Below are positions 8,364-16,026 of a DNA stretch of 64,000 nt, piece by piece. Under the pieces are notes generated by a model. The model was not told the DNA's origin. It did not search any database and worked only from the letters and a program-made list of their open reading frames with translations. How positions within the stretch are numbered: position 1 is the first letter of the stretch; each line of letters opens with the position of its first letter. Origin of the DNA: JAEMQF01 sp963850525 (GTDB taxonomy: Bacteria; Pseudomonadota; Gammaproteobacteria; Burkholderiales; Burkholderiaceae_C); assembly GCA_963850525.1 (NCBI GenBank), contig CAWKLQ010000010.1:309869-373868 (forward strand). The letters are read 5' to 3'. The translations under genes were made by a program, and so were the position numbers.

Positions 8364-9255
8364 GCTCTGCTCCGGACGAGTGCAGGCCTCTTCGCGGTTC
8401 CGGCGCAGACGATTCTTTGGACAGAAAGCGCACGCGCATCTCAGTCTGCGTGCTCAGGTCAATCGCGCCCTCGGCGACGAATCGCACGGTTCGCCGCCTC
8501 ATGAACCGAGCCTCGCTTACCAGAAGAGCGGCGGGAATCCAAGGTGAGCCCTGCCGCTCATGCCTGACGGCGCCAACATAGGTGCCGACGGGCGGGGCAC
8601 ACATCTCATGCGGAAGCTCCGCCTCGCCGGAGCGCGCGGAATCTCGTCCACCCGCAACGACCCTACCGACCAACTCGTACGGGCGCCCGAGGATGAGCGA
8701 CGCCCGTTTCAGGTCGCCTTCTTGTATCACGCGTCGCGTTTCGGTCGACGAGAAATGGGGCAGTGTCACCGGATCGGTATCGCTTCGCAGGGGCAAGGCA
8801 TGGACATCGAATCCGAACTCTTTGCCGAGCTTGCGCAGGCAGTCAACGTTGCCGCGTCGGGCATGTCCACACGCGAAGTCCTCGCCTACCACCAGGGCAC
8901 GCGTGCCGAGACGGTCAACCAGCGTTCCGCGAACGAAGTCATCGACCGATTCCTGGCTTCGGCCGAGATCGAAGGGCAGTACCAGACACTGGTCGACCGC
9001 CTTCGTCGCGGCCAGCAAGGCAATACGGTCGTCAAGCTTGCACAGGAGCTTCGGGGCTGTCTGAGGATTCAGAAAGGCGCGCGGATGAGGATCGAATGTA
9101 AGCACCACCGTGGGAAGGCCGTGCCTCAGTCCGAGTTCGCGTAGATGGTCGAGGACCCGCCGGTGGCCGCGATGAACGCCGTCGAACATGCCGATGGCAA
9201 CAACCGAGCCGGAAGGCGCGTACTGGGCTGAATCGTCGATTGGCTTCATGCTCAC
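8338..9255 (-). CDS. RibF-like FMN adenylyltransferase with degenerate riboflavin-kinase half
   Basis: A 305-residue protein. The N-terminal half is a RibF-type nucleotidyltransferase: AIGMFDGVHRGHRRVL (nucleotide-binding HxGH equivalent), VVLTFDPHPRAFL, and a later FSSTETRRVIQEGDL matching the conserved S-S-T-x-x-R region. In bifunctional RibF the C-terminal half is riboflavin kinase with a conserved G-x-PTAN motif. Here the equivalent stretch reads YELVGRVVAGGRDSARSGEA and the PTAN motif is absent, so kinase activity is unlikely. It may be a standalone FAD synthase or have another adenylyl-transfer role. The start could also be the ATG two codons downstream. A canonical ribF probably exists elsewhere in the genome (inference). 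Confidence 0.85.
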   Translation of the reverse strand: MSMKPIDDSAQYAPSGSVVAIGMFDGVHRGHRRVLDHLRELGLRHGLPTVVLTFDPHPRAFLNPQTAPKLLCKLDDRIALLAATKAVDQCLVLPFDLGRSQESVDDFVRGTLVDRLGTRALVVGEDFACGHARRGNVDCLRKLGKEFGFDVHALPLRSDTDPVTLPHFSSTETRRVIQEGDLKRASLILGRPYELVGRVVAGGRDSARSGEAELPHEMCAPPVGTYVGAVRHERQGSPWIPAALLVSEARFMRRRTVRFVAEGAIDLSTQTEMRVRFLSKESSAPEPRRGLHSSGAEHATTAMAA

Positions 9256-9309
9256 TGGCTCCTGCCCTACTTGATGGTCACCTGAACTCGGCTCTCGCGA
9301 CCGAAACGC

Positions 9310-9975
9310 TCACCACGCGATCGATGCGCCTTTGTGGTCGCGGAAGGTCCCCGTATCTTCGGCATCCAACGCGGCGATCACCTTGCGCATGCCGGTGACG
9401 CTGTCTGAAACACTGATCTCGGCGTTGACTCCACCCATGTCCGTGCGTACCCAGCCAGGATGAAGGCTGATGCAAACCGCGCGACCACCAAGCGCAAGCG
9501 AGGTGTCCTTGACAATGGAGTTGAGCGCTGCCTTCGACGCGCGGTAGAGCCACCTGCTCGACTCATGACGGCTTTCGATCGAACCCATCTGCGATGAAAG
9601 CAATGCCACCTTTGCGCCAGGCGACAGCGCATGGGCGATGGGCTTCAAAGCGCGCATAGGTCCCAGCACGTTGGTACGCATGACCAGTTCGAACTCGGAA
9701 GCAGTCGGCGCGTCAAGGGCATCCAAGCGCGAACCGACCCCGGCGCAGACCAACGCGACATCGAAGGTTCTGCCTTGCAGGTGTGCCATCAGGATGGATG
9801 CGCAATCGGCGTCAGTGACGTCCAGCACGAAGGCATGCGCACCGAGTTGGCGAACTCTGGCCAAGCCTGCGCTGTCGCGGACGGTAGCGGTCACGTCGTG
9901 CCCGTCATTCCGGTACTGTCGTACGAACTCGTGACCGATGCCGCGTGATGCCCCGACGACAAGAACATTTGACAT
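9310..9975 (-). CDS. Short-chain dehydrogenase/reductase
   Basis: An SDR oxidoreductase of 221 residues. The cofactor motif GASRGIG is at residues 7-13 when the ATG at 9975 is used; a start 36 bp upstream would add an unlikely extension. The catalytic region contains ALLSSQMGS (Ser) and the YRASK Y-x-x-x-K motif. The substrate is unknown. The gene lies between the RibF-like gene and, upstream, a LysR regulator transcribed in the same direction. A broken homologue lies at 85-342, so copies of this gene bracket the TRAP/sulfatase region. Confidence 0.88.
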   Translation of the reverse strand: MSNVLVVGASRGIGHEFVRQYRNDGHDVTATVRDSAGLARVRQLGAHAFVLDVTDADCASILMAHLQGRTFDVALVCAGVGSRLDALDAPTASEFELVMRTNVLGPMRALKPIAHALSPGAKVALLSSQMGSIESRHESSRWLYRASKAALNSIVKDTSLALGGRAVCISLHPGWVRTDMGGVNAEISVSDSVTGMRKVIAALDAEDTGTFRDHKGASIAW

Positions 9976-10044
9976 GGACCGAATGTGGCACCAGTCCTCG
10001 CCGTAAGCCAATGAATATTCAGGGCCGAATGGATAACCTCTCGA

Positions 10045-11025
10045 TCATGTGTCGCAATCGGCCGCGTCGCCTCCAAACTCCTCTGTGGCAACCTCGCCCA
10101 GCATCTCGATGAGCAGTCGGGTCGTCGCGCCGATCTCGGTGTTCTTGAGCCAGAAGCAGCCAATGGGCACACGAACGCTGGGAACCTGCAAGGGCAGGAT
10201 GTGGAGCCAGCCCAGGCGCTGGTAGTGCTTGGCAAGGTGAGGCGAATAGAAGCTGAGCAGTTCGGTTTCCCGAAGGTAAGTGTTGCTTGCCGTCATCGAC
10301 CCGGATTCCACCTGAACCAACGAGTTCGGCAACCCCAGAGACTCCATCACTTTCTCCACTGTGTCGCGGTATATCGTGCCTCGCGGGGGAATGAGCAGCG
10401 GGAACCTCAGCAAATCGGCCACCTCGATTTGCGGTCGTAACGCCAGCGGATGCTGTCTTCCGCACACGGCGACTGCACCCTCTCCTGAATGCAGGAGCTG
10501 CACTTCCAGCCCGCCGGACATCGACATCGGCGGCAACGTACCGACGATGACTTCGAGACTACCTTCGCGCAGCATCGGCAACAGCCGGTCCGCGGTTGCT
10601 TCATGAAGGACGACGATCGACCGAGGGGTTCGCTGCTGCATGCGGATCGCCGCTCGTGGCACGAGGACGGGTGCCGCAACGGGCAAAACACCGACCCGCA
10701 CGCGCCCCGTAGTGCCGACTCGAAGTTGCCGCAGTTCGTCGCCAGCAGCGTCCAGACTTCTCAGCATCTCGCGGCAAAGCCGGATCAGGCATTCGCCGTA
10801 AACCGTTGGAACCAATCCGCGAGGGCCACGCGAGAAGAGGCTCACACCAACACCTCTTTCGATCTCTGCCAGTGTTTTCGACACCGCCGGCTGGGACACG
10901 TTGAGAAGTTCCGCGGTGCGCCCTACGTTGCGCAGATCATCGAGCGCGACAAGCAACTGCAGGTGTCGTGGCTTAAGGTTCGCCCTGATATACCAGTCCA
11001 GTTGCGCCATAGCTTGCGTTGCCAC
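10045..11025 (-). CDS. LysR-family transcriptional regulator
   Basis: A 326-residue LysR regulator. The N-terminal winged helix-turn-helix spans about residues 18-77, with LRNVGRTAELLNVSQPAVSK as the recognition region, followed by a periplasmic-binding-protein-like effector domain. Alternative starts (the first ATG or MAQLDWY 15 bp later) cannot be separated. It is followed by the SDR gene and faces the rnk-like gene across a 390-bp gap. LysR proteins usually control a neighbouring operon with a small aromatic or organic-acid ligand. The SDR or the TRAP/sulfatase operon are possible targets, but this is inference. Confidence 0.93.
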   Translation of the reverse strand: MATQAMAQLDWYIRANLKPRHLQLLVALDDLRNVGRTAELLNVSQPAVSKTLAEIERGVGVSLFSRGPRGLVPTVYGECLIRLCREMLRSLDAAGDELRQLRVGTTGRVRVGVLPVAAPVLVPRAAIRMQQRTPRSIVVLHEATADRLLPMLREGSLEVIVGTLPPMSMSGGLEVQLLHSGEGAVAVCGRQHPLALRPQIEVADLLRFPLLIPPRGTIYRDTVEKVMESLGLPNSLVQVESGSMTASNTYLRETELLSFYSPHLAKHYQRLGWLHILPLQVPSVRVPIGCFWLKNTEIGATTRLLIEMLGEVATEEFGGDAADCDT

Positions 11026-11233
11026 ATTGCATTAGTGTTCGAAGACTACTTGAAAACCAGGTGAGATGGCGTACGCTGTTCCGCACAATGCACCCACCCT
11101 GCGGTGCGACTTTCCGTCGATTGACTGCACGCTTGCGCGGATGTCACTACAGTCGTGAGATGTGCTCGATCCCCCTCATTGCCGTCCTTCGCGGTGCACC
11201 TTGCCAGGCCGCCATCTCGGCCACTGGCTGGCT

Positions 11234-11270
11234 GCGTGTCCCCGCGCGGCGGGCCCGAGCGGGGACACGC
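11234..11270. other. Strong stem-loop in the LysR/rnk intergenic region
   Basis: GCGTGTCCCCGC (11234-11245) and its exact reverse complement GCGGGGACACGC (11259-11270) form a perfect 12-bp stem with a 13-nt loop. There is no T-run on either side, so it is not a canonical intrinsic terminator. It lies about midway in the gap 11026-11415 between the divergent LysR and rnk-like genes. That gap otherwise holds no gene I can support and should contain both promoters. The stem could be an operator, an mRNA leader structure or a repeat. Confidence 0.6.
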
Positions 11271-11415
11271 ACCTGTCTGCCGGCCGCACATCCCTGAGCC
11301 CGGCGATCACTTCCACCCTCTTTGCGCAAACCTCAGATCGCCGGACCCCCAGCCCGCGCGATGGCGTGTGTCGGCAACTGGCCTGCATGCGACCGATATC
11401 TGAAGGATATGTCTC

Positions 11416-11838
11416 GTGGAAGTCTTGGCACTCGAGCGTACGCTCACTGAACTCGATCATGTTCGACTCCTGAACCTCGCGCGCCGCCAGCGGCACAGCG
11501 ACGGGTCCCCCGCGCCTCGCCAGACGATCGAGCATGTCCTCGACGCCTGCGCCGTCGTGCCGTCCCGTCAGATCCCACCCGGTGTGGTGACGATGTACTC
11601 GCAGGTGTTGCTGCGGGACCTCGTGACCGGAGTGCGCAGCAAGCTCACGCTGTGCTATCCGGCGGACGCGGAGCCCGCGGCAGGGTTCGTGTCGGTGATG
11701 TCGCCCGTGGGCGCCAGCCTGCTCGGAAAAACGGTCGGCAGCGTGACGCGCTGGCCCACCCCCGCGGGTGACGAGCGAGCCGCCGAGGTCCTGGCCATCC
11801 TCTTCCAGCCCGAGGCCAGCGGGGACTACGCGATGTAG
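11416..11838 (+). CDS. rnk: Rnk-type nucleoside diphosphate kinase regulator (GreA/B C-terminal fold)
   Basis: A 140-residue protein starting at GTG with an AAGGA about 10 nt upstream. The C-terminal 90 residues have the GreA/GreB-type fold: VVTMYSQVLLRDLVTG..S.LTLCYPADA, then SVMSPVGASLLGKTVG, which matches Rnk. Rnk family members bind RNA polymerase in the secondary channel and were named for an effect on nucleoside diphosphate kinase. They lack the long coiled coil with acidic tip of the Gre factors, as seems the case here. It precedes the universal stress gene on the same strand, consistent with a stress-response context. Confidence 0.85.
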   Translation: MEVLALERTLTELDHVRLLNLARRQRHSDGSPAPRQTIEHVLDACAVVPSRQIPPGVVTMYSQVLLRDLVTGVRSKLTLCYPADAEPAAGFVSVMSPVGASLLGKTVGSVTRWPTPAGDERAAEVLAILFQPEASGDYAM

Positions 11839-11980
11839 CCGCCGCGTGCAGCCCGCAGGCGCTGCACGTCAGATCAAGCGCGCTTCCCAGGACCTTCGCT
11901 CGAGTGCGACCGGCCACTGCAGCCGATGCACACGCTCGTCCGGCGCCTGTCGAACCACCCTGACTATGAGGGCAACACAG

Positions 11981-13027
11981 ATGACACCGTTCACATCCAT
12001 TGTGGTAGCCACCGACTTCTCGATCGTTGGCAACAACGCCGTGCGCCGGGCGGCGCTGCTGGCTCACGACCACGGTGCGCGGCTGAAGCTCGTGCATGTG
12101 CTGGACCCGGCCGGCTGCAAGCCGCTGCTGGACTGGTTTTCACCATCGATCGACATCGAACTCAAGGGCGCGCAGGCACGGGAATCACTGCGCCGCTTCG
12201 CGGTCAAGATTGCCGGCCGCTACGACGTGAGCGTGAGCGTCGAGGTGATGGTCGGTGAGTCGCTCCAGACCTTGATGCGAGCGTCGGAGCGGGCCGAGTT
12301 GCTTGTGCTCGGCCGGCGCGGGCACAGCCGGTTCAAGGCCTTGTTGCTCGGCCGCACCGTGGATCGTCTGCTCAGAATCTGCCGGCGACCGGTGCTCGTC
12401 GTCAAGACGCCGGTCGAACGCGCGTATCGGCGCGTGCTGGTGCCGGTCGACTTCACGGCTCCTTCGGACGCCGCAGTTCAGCTCGCGGCCCGGCTGGTGC
12501 GCGACGGCGGCATGCACGTCTTTCATGCGATCAACTCCCACCGGGAAGCCGTGTTGCGCGATACCGACGTGCCGGAGCACCTCATCCGCGAGTCGCGCCT
12601 GCGGCAGGAGGCTGGAACGATTGCGCGCATGCGCCGCCATGCCGCAAGACTCGGCATGGACAGCACCCGGATGAGCTTCTCGGTGGCGCACGGGCATCCG
12701 GCTTGGTCCATCCTGAGCCATGCTCACAGGCGCGGCGCTGACTTGATCGTTGCCGGCAAGCAAGGTCGATCGACCCTTGGCGAATTCCTGCTGGGCAGCG
12801 TCAGCCGTCGCGTTCTGGCCGAGTCCGTTTGCGACATGCTGATCGTGCCGCGACCTGGCAAGGAGCCTGTTGCGCATGCCGCGTCGGCGCAGATGTGGCT
12901 GGCAGCGCCGCCAGCACAAGCCAACTCTGCCGCGCGGGCGCAAAGTGCCGCAGCCCTTGCAGGATCATTGACGCCTCCCGCGTGGCCCGAGGCTGCCGAG
13001 CGTTCCTTGTCCAGGAGGCTGGCATGA
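11981..13027 (+). CDS. Tandem universal stress protein (UspA x2)
   Basis: I start this protein at the ATG at 11981, which has GAGGG 9 nt upstream; an ATG 15 bp earlier is possible. Of 348 residues, the first UspA domain begins IVVATDFSIVGNNAVRRAA and ends LLVLGRRGHSRFKALLLGRT...PVLVVK. The second begins RVLVPVDFTAPSDAAVQLA and ends IVAGKQGRSTLGEFLLGSVSRRVL. The G-x-x-G-x9-G-S/T nucleotide-binding pattern is best preserved in the second domain. A tail of about 60 Ala/Pro-rich residues follows. Universal stress proteins bind ATP or AMP and are induced by growth arrest. The stop overlaps the start of the next small ORF (ATGA). Confidence 0.92.
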   Translation: MTPFTSIVVATDFSIVGNNAVRRAALLAHDHGARLKLVHVLDPAGCKPLLDWFSPSIDIELKGAQARESLRRFAVKIAGRYDVSVSVEVMVGESLQTLMRASERAELLVLGRRGHSRFKALLLGRTVDRLLRICRRPVLVVKTPVERAYRRVLVPVDFTAPSDAAVQLAARLVRDGGMHVFHAINSHREAVLRDTDVPEHLIRESRLRQEAGTIARMRRHAARLGMDSTRMSFSVAHGHPAWSILSHAHRRGADLIVAGKQGRSTLGEFLLGSVSRRVLAESVCDMLIVPRPGKEPVAHAASAQMWLAAPPAQANSAARAQSAAALAGSLTPPAWPEAAERSLSRRLA

Positions 13028-13302
13028 TCACGCCCCTCACGCCCTGTATCAACTTGACGCTGCACCAGGCGCAGCGCTGCCACCATCTGGCATGGTTCCT
13101 CTACGGCTGGCTTGAGCGCGAGCAGCTGCTTAACGTGGAGGCCTTCGTCGAATGGTGGGTTGGCGGGGCCGCCTCGGCTCCGGGCCGATCGCGGTCTTGC
13201 CGGCGCGACGGTCTGGCCCCCGTCCTGGCGGCGAATGCGACTCGGGCCAGTGCCCACAACACCAGGCCGATACGTGACACGCACATCGTTTCCGTGGCGT
13301 AG
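13024..13302 (+). CDS. Hypothetical protein, coupled to the Usp gene
   Basis: A 92-residue ORF whose ATG overlaps the Usp stop codon (ATGA) and which has an excellent AGGAGG six bases upstream. The N-terminal half (LTLHQAQRCHHLAWFLYGWL, then EREQLLNVEAFVEWW) looks like a real amphipathic or aromatic-rich segment. The second half is Arg/Ala-rich and may be poorly conserved. I do not recognise a family. The start signal and coupling argue that it is translated with the stress protein. Confidence 0.5.
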   Translation: MITPLTPCINLTLHQAQRCHHLAWFLYGWLEREQLLNVEAFVEWWVGGAASAPGRSRSCRRDGLAPVLAANATRASAHNTRPIRDTHIVSVA

Positions 13303-13397
13303 CACATGCTCGACGTGCATTGCGACCAAGCCGTGGTGACCACGGACGGTGGAATGGTGTGACGGGCCGCGTGCACCCAAGCCAGTGGAGTGCTCTG

Positions 13398-13457
13398 AAC
13401 CGGCCGTTCGCGAATGCCGGCTGATGGCCGATGGCCGATATTCGTGAACGGCAGGTT
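13398..13457. terminator. Imperfect inverted repeat between convergent genes
   Basis: AACCGGCCGTTCGCGAAT (13398-13415) pairs with ATTCGTGAACGGCAGGTT (13440-13457), 16 of 18 positions, across a 24-nt loop. It lies just past the plus-strand Usp/small-ORF unit and 10 bp from the end of the convergent rhomboid gene. A bidirectional termination role fits the position, but no U-tract follows, so it is a candidate only. Confidence 0.45.
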
Positions 13458-13466
13458 CGGAGCAGT

Positions 13467-14216
13467 TCAGTTCAAGTCGCTGCGCCGCGGCGCGATCACG
13501 CGGTCCCGGTATTCAGCGTCGACGACGAGAGCTTCGTCATGACTTGCATGCGAGCGCGACATGCCGTCGCCGTCCGGGTCTTCGCCAATGTTTCCTTCCC
13601 ACGCATAGCGCTTGCGCGGCGGTACATCCAGACGCCGCAACGCAAGCGCAGACCCAACGCCGATCAGCGCGGCGGCAAGATGTGTTTCCCAAGACACGCC
13701 GGGCTGAGTGGGCATCACCCCATAGGCCAGATAGCCATACATGAAACAAACGACGAGAGACGCGGCGACGGCCCGCCTATCGCGCCGAAGAACGCCGGCC
13801 AAGAAGACGTAGGCGACCAAGCCGTAGACCAACCCACTGGCACCAAAGTGCACGGAGTCTCGGCCGCACATCCACACCAAGATGCCAGTTCCAAAGTAGA
13901 CCGCCGGCAAAACTCGCAACGCCGAGATCGGATAGAGAAACAACATCGCCGTTCCCAACACCAACAACGGAGGGGTGTTGGCGATCAAATGGGCGAAGCC
14001 GTCGTGCACCAGAGGCGCGAACAAGATCCCGAGCAGGCCTGTCAATTGACGGGGACGGATACCGAACGGCGCTGGCTCTTGGTCCAGGCCCGAGTTCACC
14101 AAGTAGATGAACCAGAGGATGCCGACGAAGCCGCATGCAATCTTTACAGCGAGCCGAAAGTGGGCTCGCCGCTGGTGGGAACCCGTGTAGTCCGGGTCGG
14201 GAATGTGGATCTGCAC
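13467..14216 (-). CDS. Rhomboid-family intramembrane serine protease
   Basis: A 249-residue membrane protein starting at GTG. The catalytic serine lies in HFGASGLVYG (GxSG motif), and the catalytic histidine is probably in WETHLAAALIG near the end of the last core helix. HDGFAHLIANTPPLLVLG corresponds to the conserved H-x-x-x-N region that forms the oxyanion site. Six transmembrane segments are likely, followed by a charged tail of about 45 residues. Rhomboids cleave single-pass membrane proteins inside the bilayer; the substrate is unknown. It marks the chromosomal side of the left boundary of the integrative element. Confidence 0.9.
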   Translation of the reverse strand: MQIHIPDPDYTGSHQRRAHFRLAVKIACGFVGILWFIYLVNSGLDQEPAPFGIRPRQLTGLLGILFAPLVHDGFAHLIANTPPLLVLGTAMLFLYPISALRVLPAVYFGTGILVWMCGRDSVHFGASGLVYGLVAYVFLAGVLRRDRRAVAASLVVCFMYGYLAYGVMPTQPGVSWETHLAAALIGVGSALALRRLDVPPRKRYAWEGNIGEDPDGDGMSRSHASHDEALVVDAEYRDRVIAPRRSDLN

Positions 14217-14303
14217 GAGGGATAGATTAACGGCCCACCGCCACGGCCTCGCGCAATTTTGGAACGATCAGACTCGGCGTCAGTTGTCCTCGTAGATTCA
14301 CTG

Positions 14304-14942
14304 CTAGGCACCAAGCCCTGCGCCGATGGCCTCAATCCGGTCGCGAAGCAGTGCCGTCGTCTTCGTGAAAGTTACCACGGCCAGCTCGAGACATGTGTCG
14401 TGCTCGGTCTTCAGGCGGTCGTACCTGCGCCAGTGCATCCACTTCGGCTTGTCACCACTGCATTTCAGGATGCTCCCCTCCCAACCCAACCGCTGCCTAA
14501 TGAACTTCACCCTGCGCACGACCCGATCGTCTTCGGTTTCGCGCTGACTGCGGTACGCGAGGCGGTGGCAATGCCGACAAGCGAATACGCGCCCGCCATG
14601 CAACACCGCAACGCGCCGTCCGCAGCCTGGAACAGGGCACAGCCACCAAACGCGTCGCCCGCCCATCGGACAAGGTGTCCAGTCAAGATAAACCGGGTAA
14701 TCCATCGTTTCCGCTTCGCCGTTGCAGTCGCGACGTTGTTGAATGCCGTACATCAGAAACACCCGATCGGCCTCAACCCGCAGGTCAATCGCTGCGGTCG
14801 TCTGGTTGTCCCGCGACCAGCTCCACGACAGCGAGTTTCCGGGCTTCAACAGATCAGTCCGGTAGAGCTGGCGCACATCGAGCGGACGCATGTCATCGGT
14901 GCAGCGTCCACCACCTCGTCTGCCGCTACCCGTTCCGCCCAT
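14304..14942 (-). CDS. Hypothetical zinc-ribbon protein of the integrative element
   Basis: A 212-residue protein beginning MGGTGSGRRGGGR, a Gly/Arg-rich start common in phage- and island-encoded proteins. The central part has a two-part cysteine cluster (CPVPGC, then CRHCH about 19 residues later) that would bind zinc. The C-terminal third is basic and aromatic. I do not recognise a named family. It is the last gene of the element before the rhomboid gene. Confidence 0.7.
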   Translation of the reverse strand: MGGTGSGRRGGGRCTDDMRPLDVRQLYRTDLLKPGNSLSWSWSRDNQTTAAIDLRVEADRVFLMYGIQQRRDCNGEAETMDYPVYLDWTPCPMGGRRVWWLCPVPGCGRRVAVLHGGRVFACRHCHRLAYRSQRETEDDRVVRRVKFIRQRLGWEGSILKCSGDKPKWMHWRRYDRLKTEHDTCLELAVVTFTKTTALLRDRIEAIGAGLGA

Positions 14943-14971
14943 TGCTCTGTGCCTTCAATGATTTTCCGAAA

Positions 14972-15637
14972 TCATTTGGAAAGTTGGGAACTGTTCGATG
15001 TCTCAATTTGCAAGCCGCGGCGCGCTTTCACCCGTGGGCGCCCATCGCTCCCGTCGGCGCGTGGTCGCCAATTGCTGTTGACGGACATCTCGCTTTCATG
15101 CGGCTCAGAATTCTCCGGGTGCATGGTCTGCTGTGGCGCATCGCCGTTGTTGTTGATTTGCTGATGCCCTTGCGAAATGTTCGTCTGCACGAGCATGAGG
15201 GGTGGATTCCTGAGCTTCGCAAGCGTCTCTGCCGTCAGGCAAACTTGGCGCTGCGCCTTCAATGCAAGTTGCAAGTACGAGTCCATGTTCCTCAGGTTGC
15301 GCGCCTGCTGCTCATCCAGAGCCTTCCACGCCATCTTGGTGAAAATGGCGTTCAGGGCGACTGCCTGCGCAACGAGGGTCGCTTCAATTCCCGAGACGTC
15401 GCCGCTCCTTACCGCTTTCGCTCTGTCCTCAATGTGGTCAATCGCGGCCAGCCACTGAATCGTGCCGGTCTCGCCACTCGGGTCGGTCTGGTCCGGGTTT
15501 GGCATCACGTAGGTCACGGCAGTCATCGCGTTCAGCACGGCCGGGTCTTGAATGCGCTTTGCCCACCCCTGGCGCGCTAAAGCGCTATCGCTGGACTTAG
15601 GTATCTGGCCAAGCGGTACGTTCATTCTCTTTGCCAT
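14972..15637 (-). CDS. Hypothetical protein of the integrative element
   Basis: A 221-residue protein with an AAGG about 8 nt before its ATG. The central region (VAQAVALNAIFTKMAWKALD, then RNMDSYLQLALKAQRQ) is helical and resembles short proteins often found in proteobacterial islands, followed by LRNPPLMLVQTNISQGHQQI. The last 50 residues are polar and probably disordered. No catalytic motif is visible. It lies 389 bp after the primase gene. Confidence 0.65.
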   Translation of the reverse strand: MAKRMNVPLGQIPKSSDSALARQGWAKRIQDPAVLNAMTAVTYVMPNPDQTDPSGETGTIQWLAAIDHIEDRAKAVRSGDVSGIEATLVAQAVALNAIFTKMAWKALDEQQARNLRNMDSYLQLALKAQRQVCLTAETLAKLRNPPLMLVQTNISQGHQQINNNGDAPQQTMHPENSEPHESEMSVNSNWRPRADGSDGRPRVKARRGLQIETSNSSQLSK

Positions 15638-16026
15638 GCTGTTCGCCTTTCATGGTTCGACACTTCACCCGACAAGGCGTCCAGGTCGGTAGTTGTTCTG
15701 GCCGGATGTTGTGGATTCATTGCGCTGGAAGTGCGCCCTAGGCCCTTTGGAATCCTGGGCACCGTTGCTGCGACGCCGTCACATCGCGGATCATGCCGAC
15801 TACTTCCGCAAGCCGGCCTTGCCTTTGTTGCGTTGCATGGCGCTCACAGCTCGAGCACCGCCGCATTGATGCCGCGCTCGCGCATGAGTACGGCGGCTTC
15901 AGCGCTCATGCCATTTCTTCCTTCGCTCTACCAGGTTGGGAAGGCTTGGTAACGGTTCCCCGTTGGCGCCTACACGTGCGCGCGCGTGAGAGAAGTAATG
16001 GGGAACCCGTCCCATGGGTTCCCAAA
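15638..16026. other. Gene-poor stretch between primase and hypothetical gene
   Basis: No convincing gene is seen in these 389 bp. One tiny minus-strand frame at 15845-15910 encodes MSAEAAVLMRERGINAAVLE plus one residue. It resembles the start of the small docking-domain proteins (TubC_N-like) sometimes found beside island primases, but it stops after 21 codons. It may be a remnant or a truncated start. The rest shows no RNA gene or repeat I can support. Confidence 0.3.

Noticed and set aside
14217..14303. Left attachment site (direct repeat of the tRNA-Ser 3' end)
   Set aside because: No convincing match to the T-arm/acceptor sequence was found by eye in this gap or nearby, so no att site is annotated.
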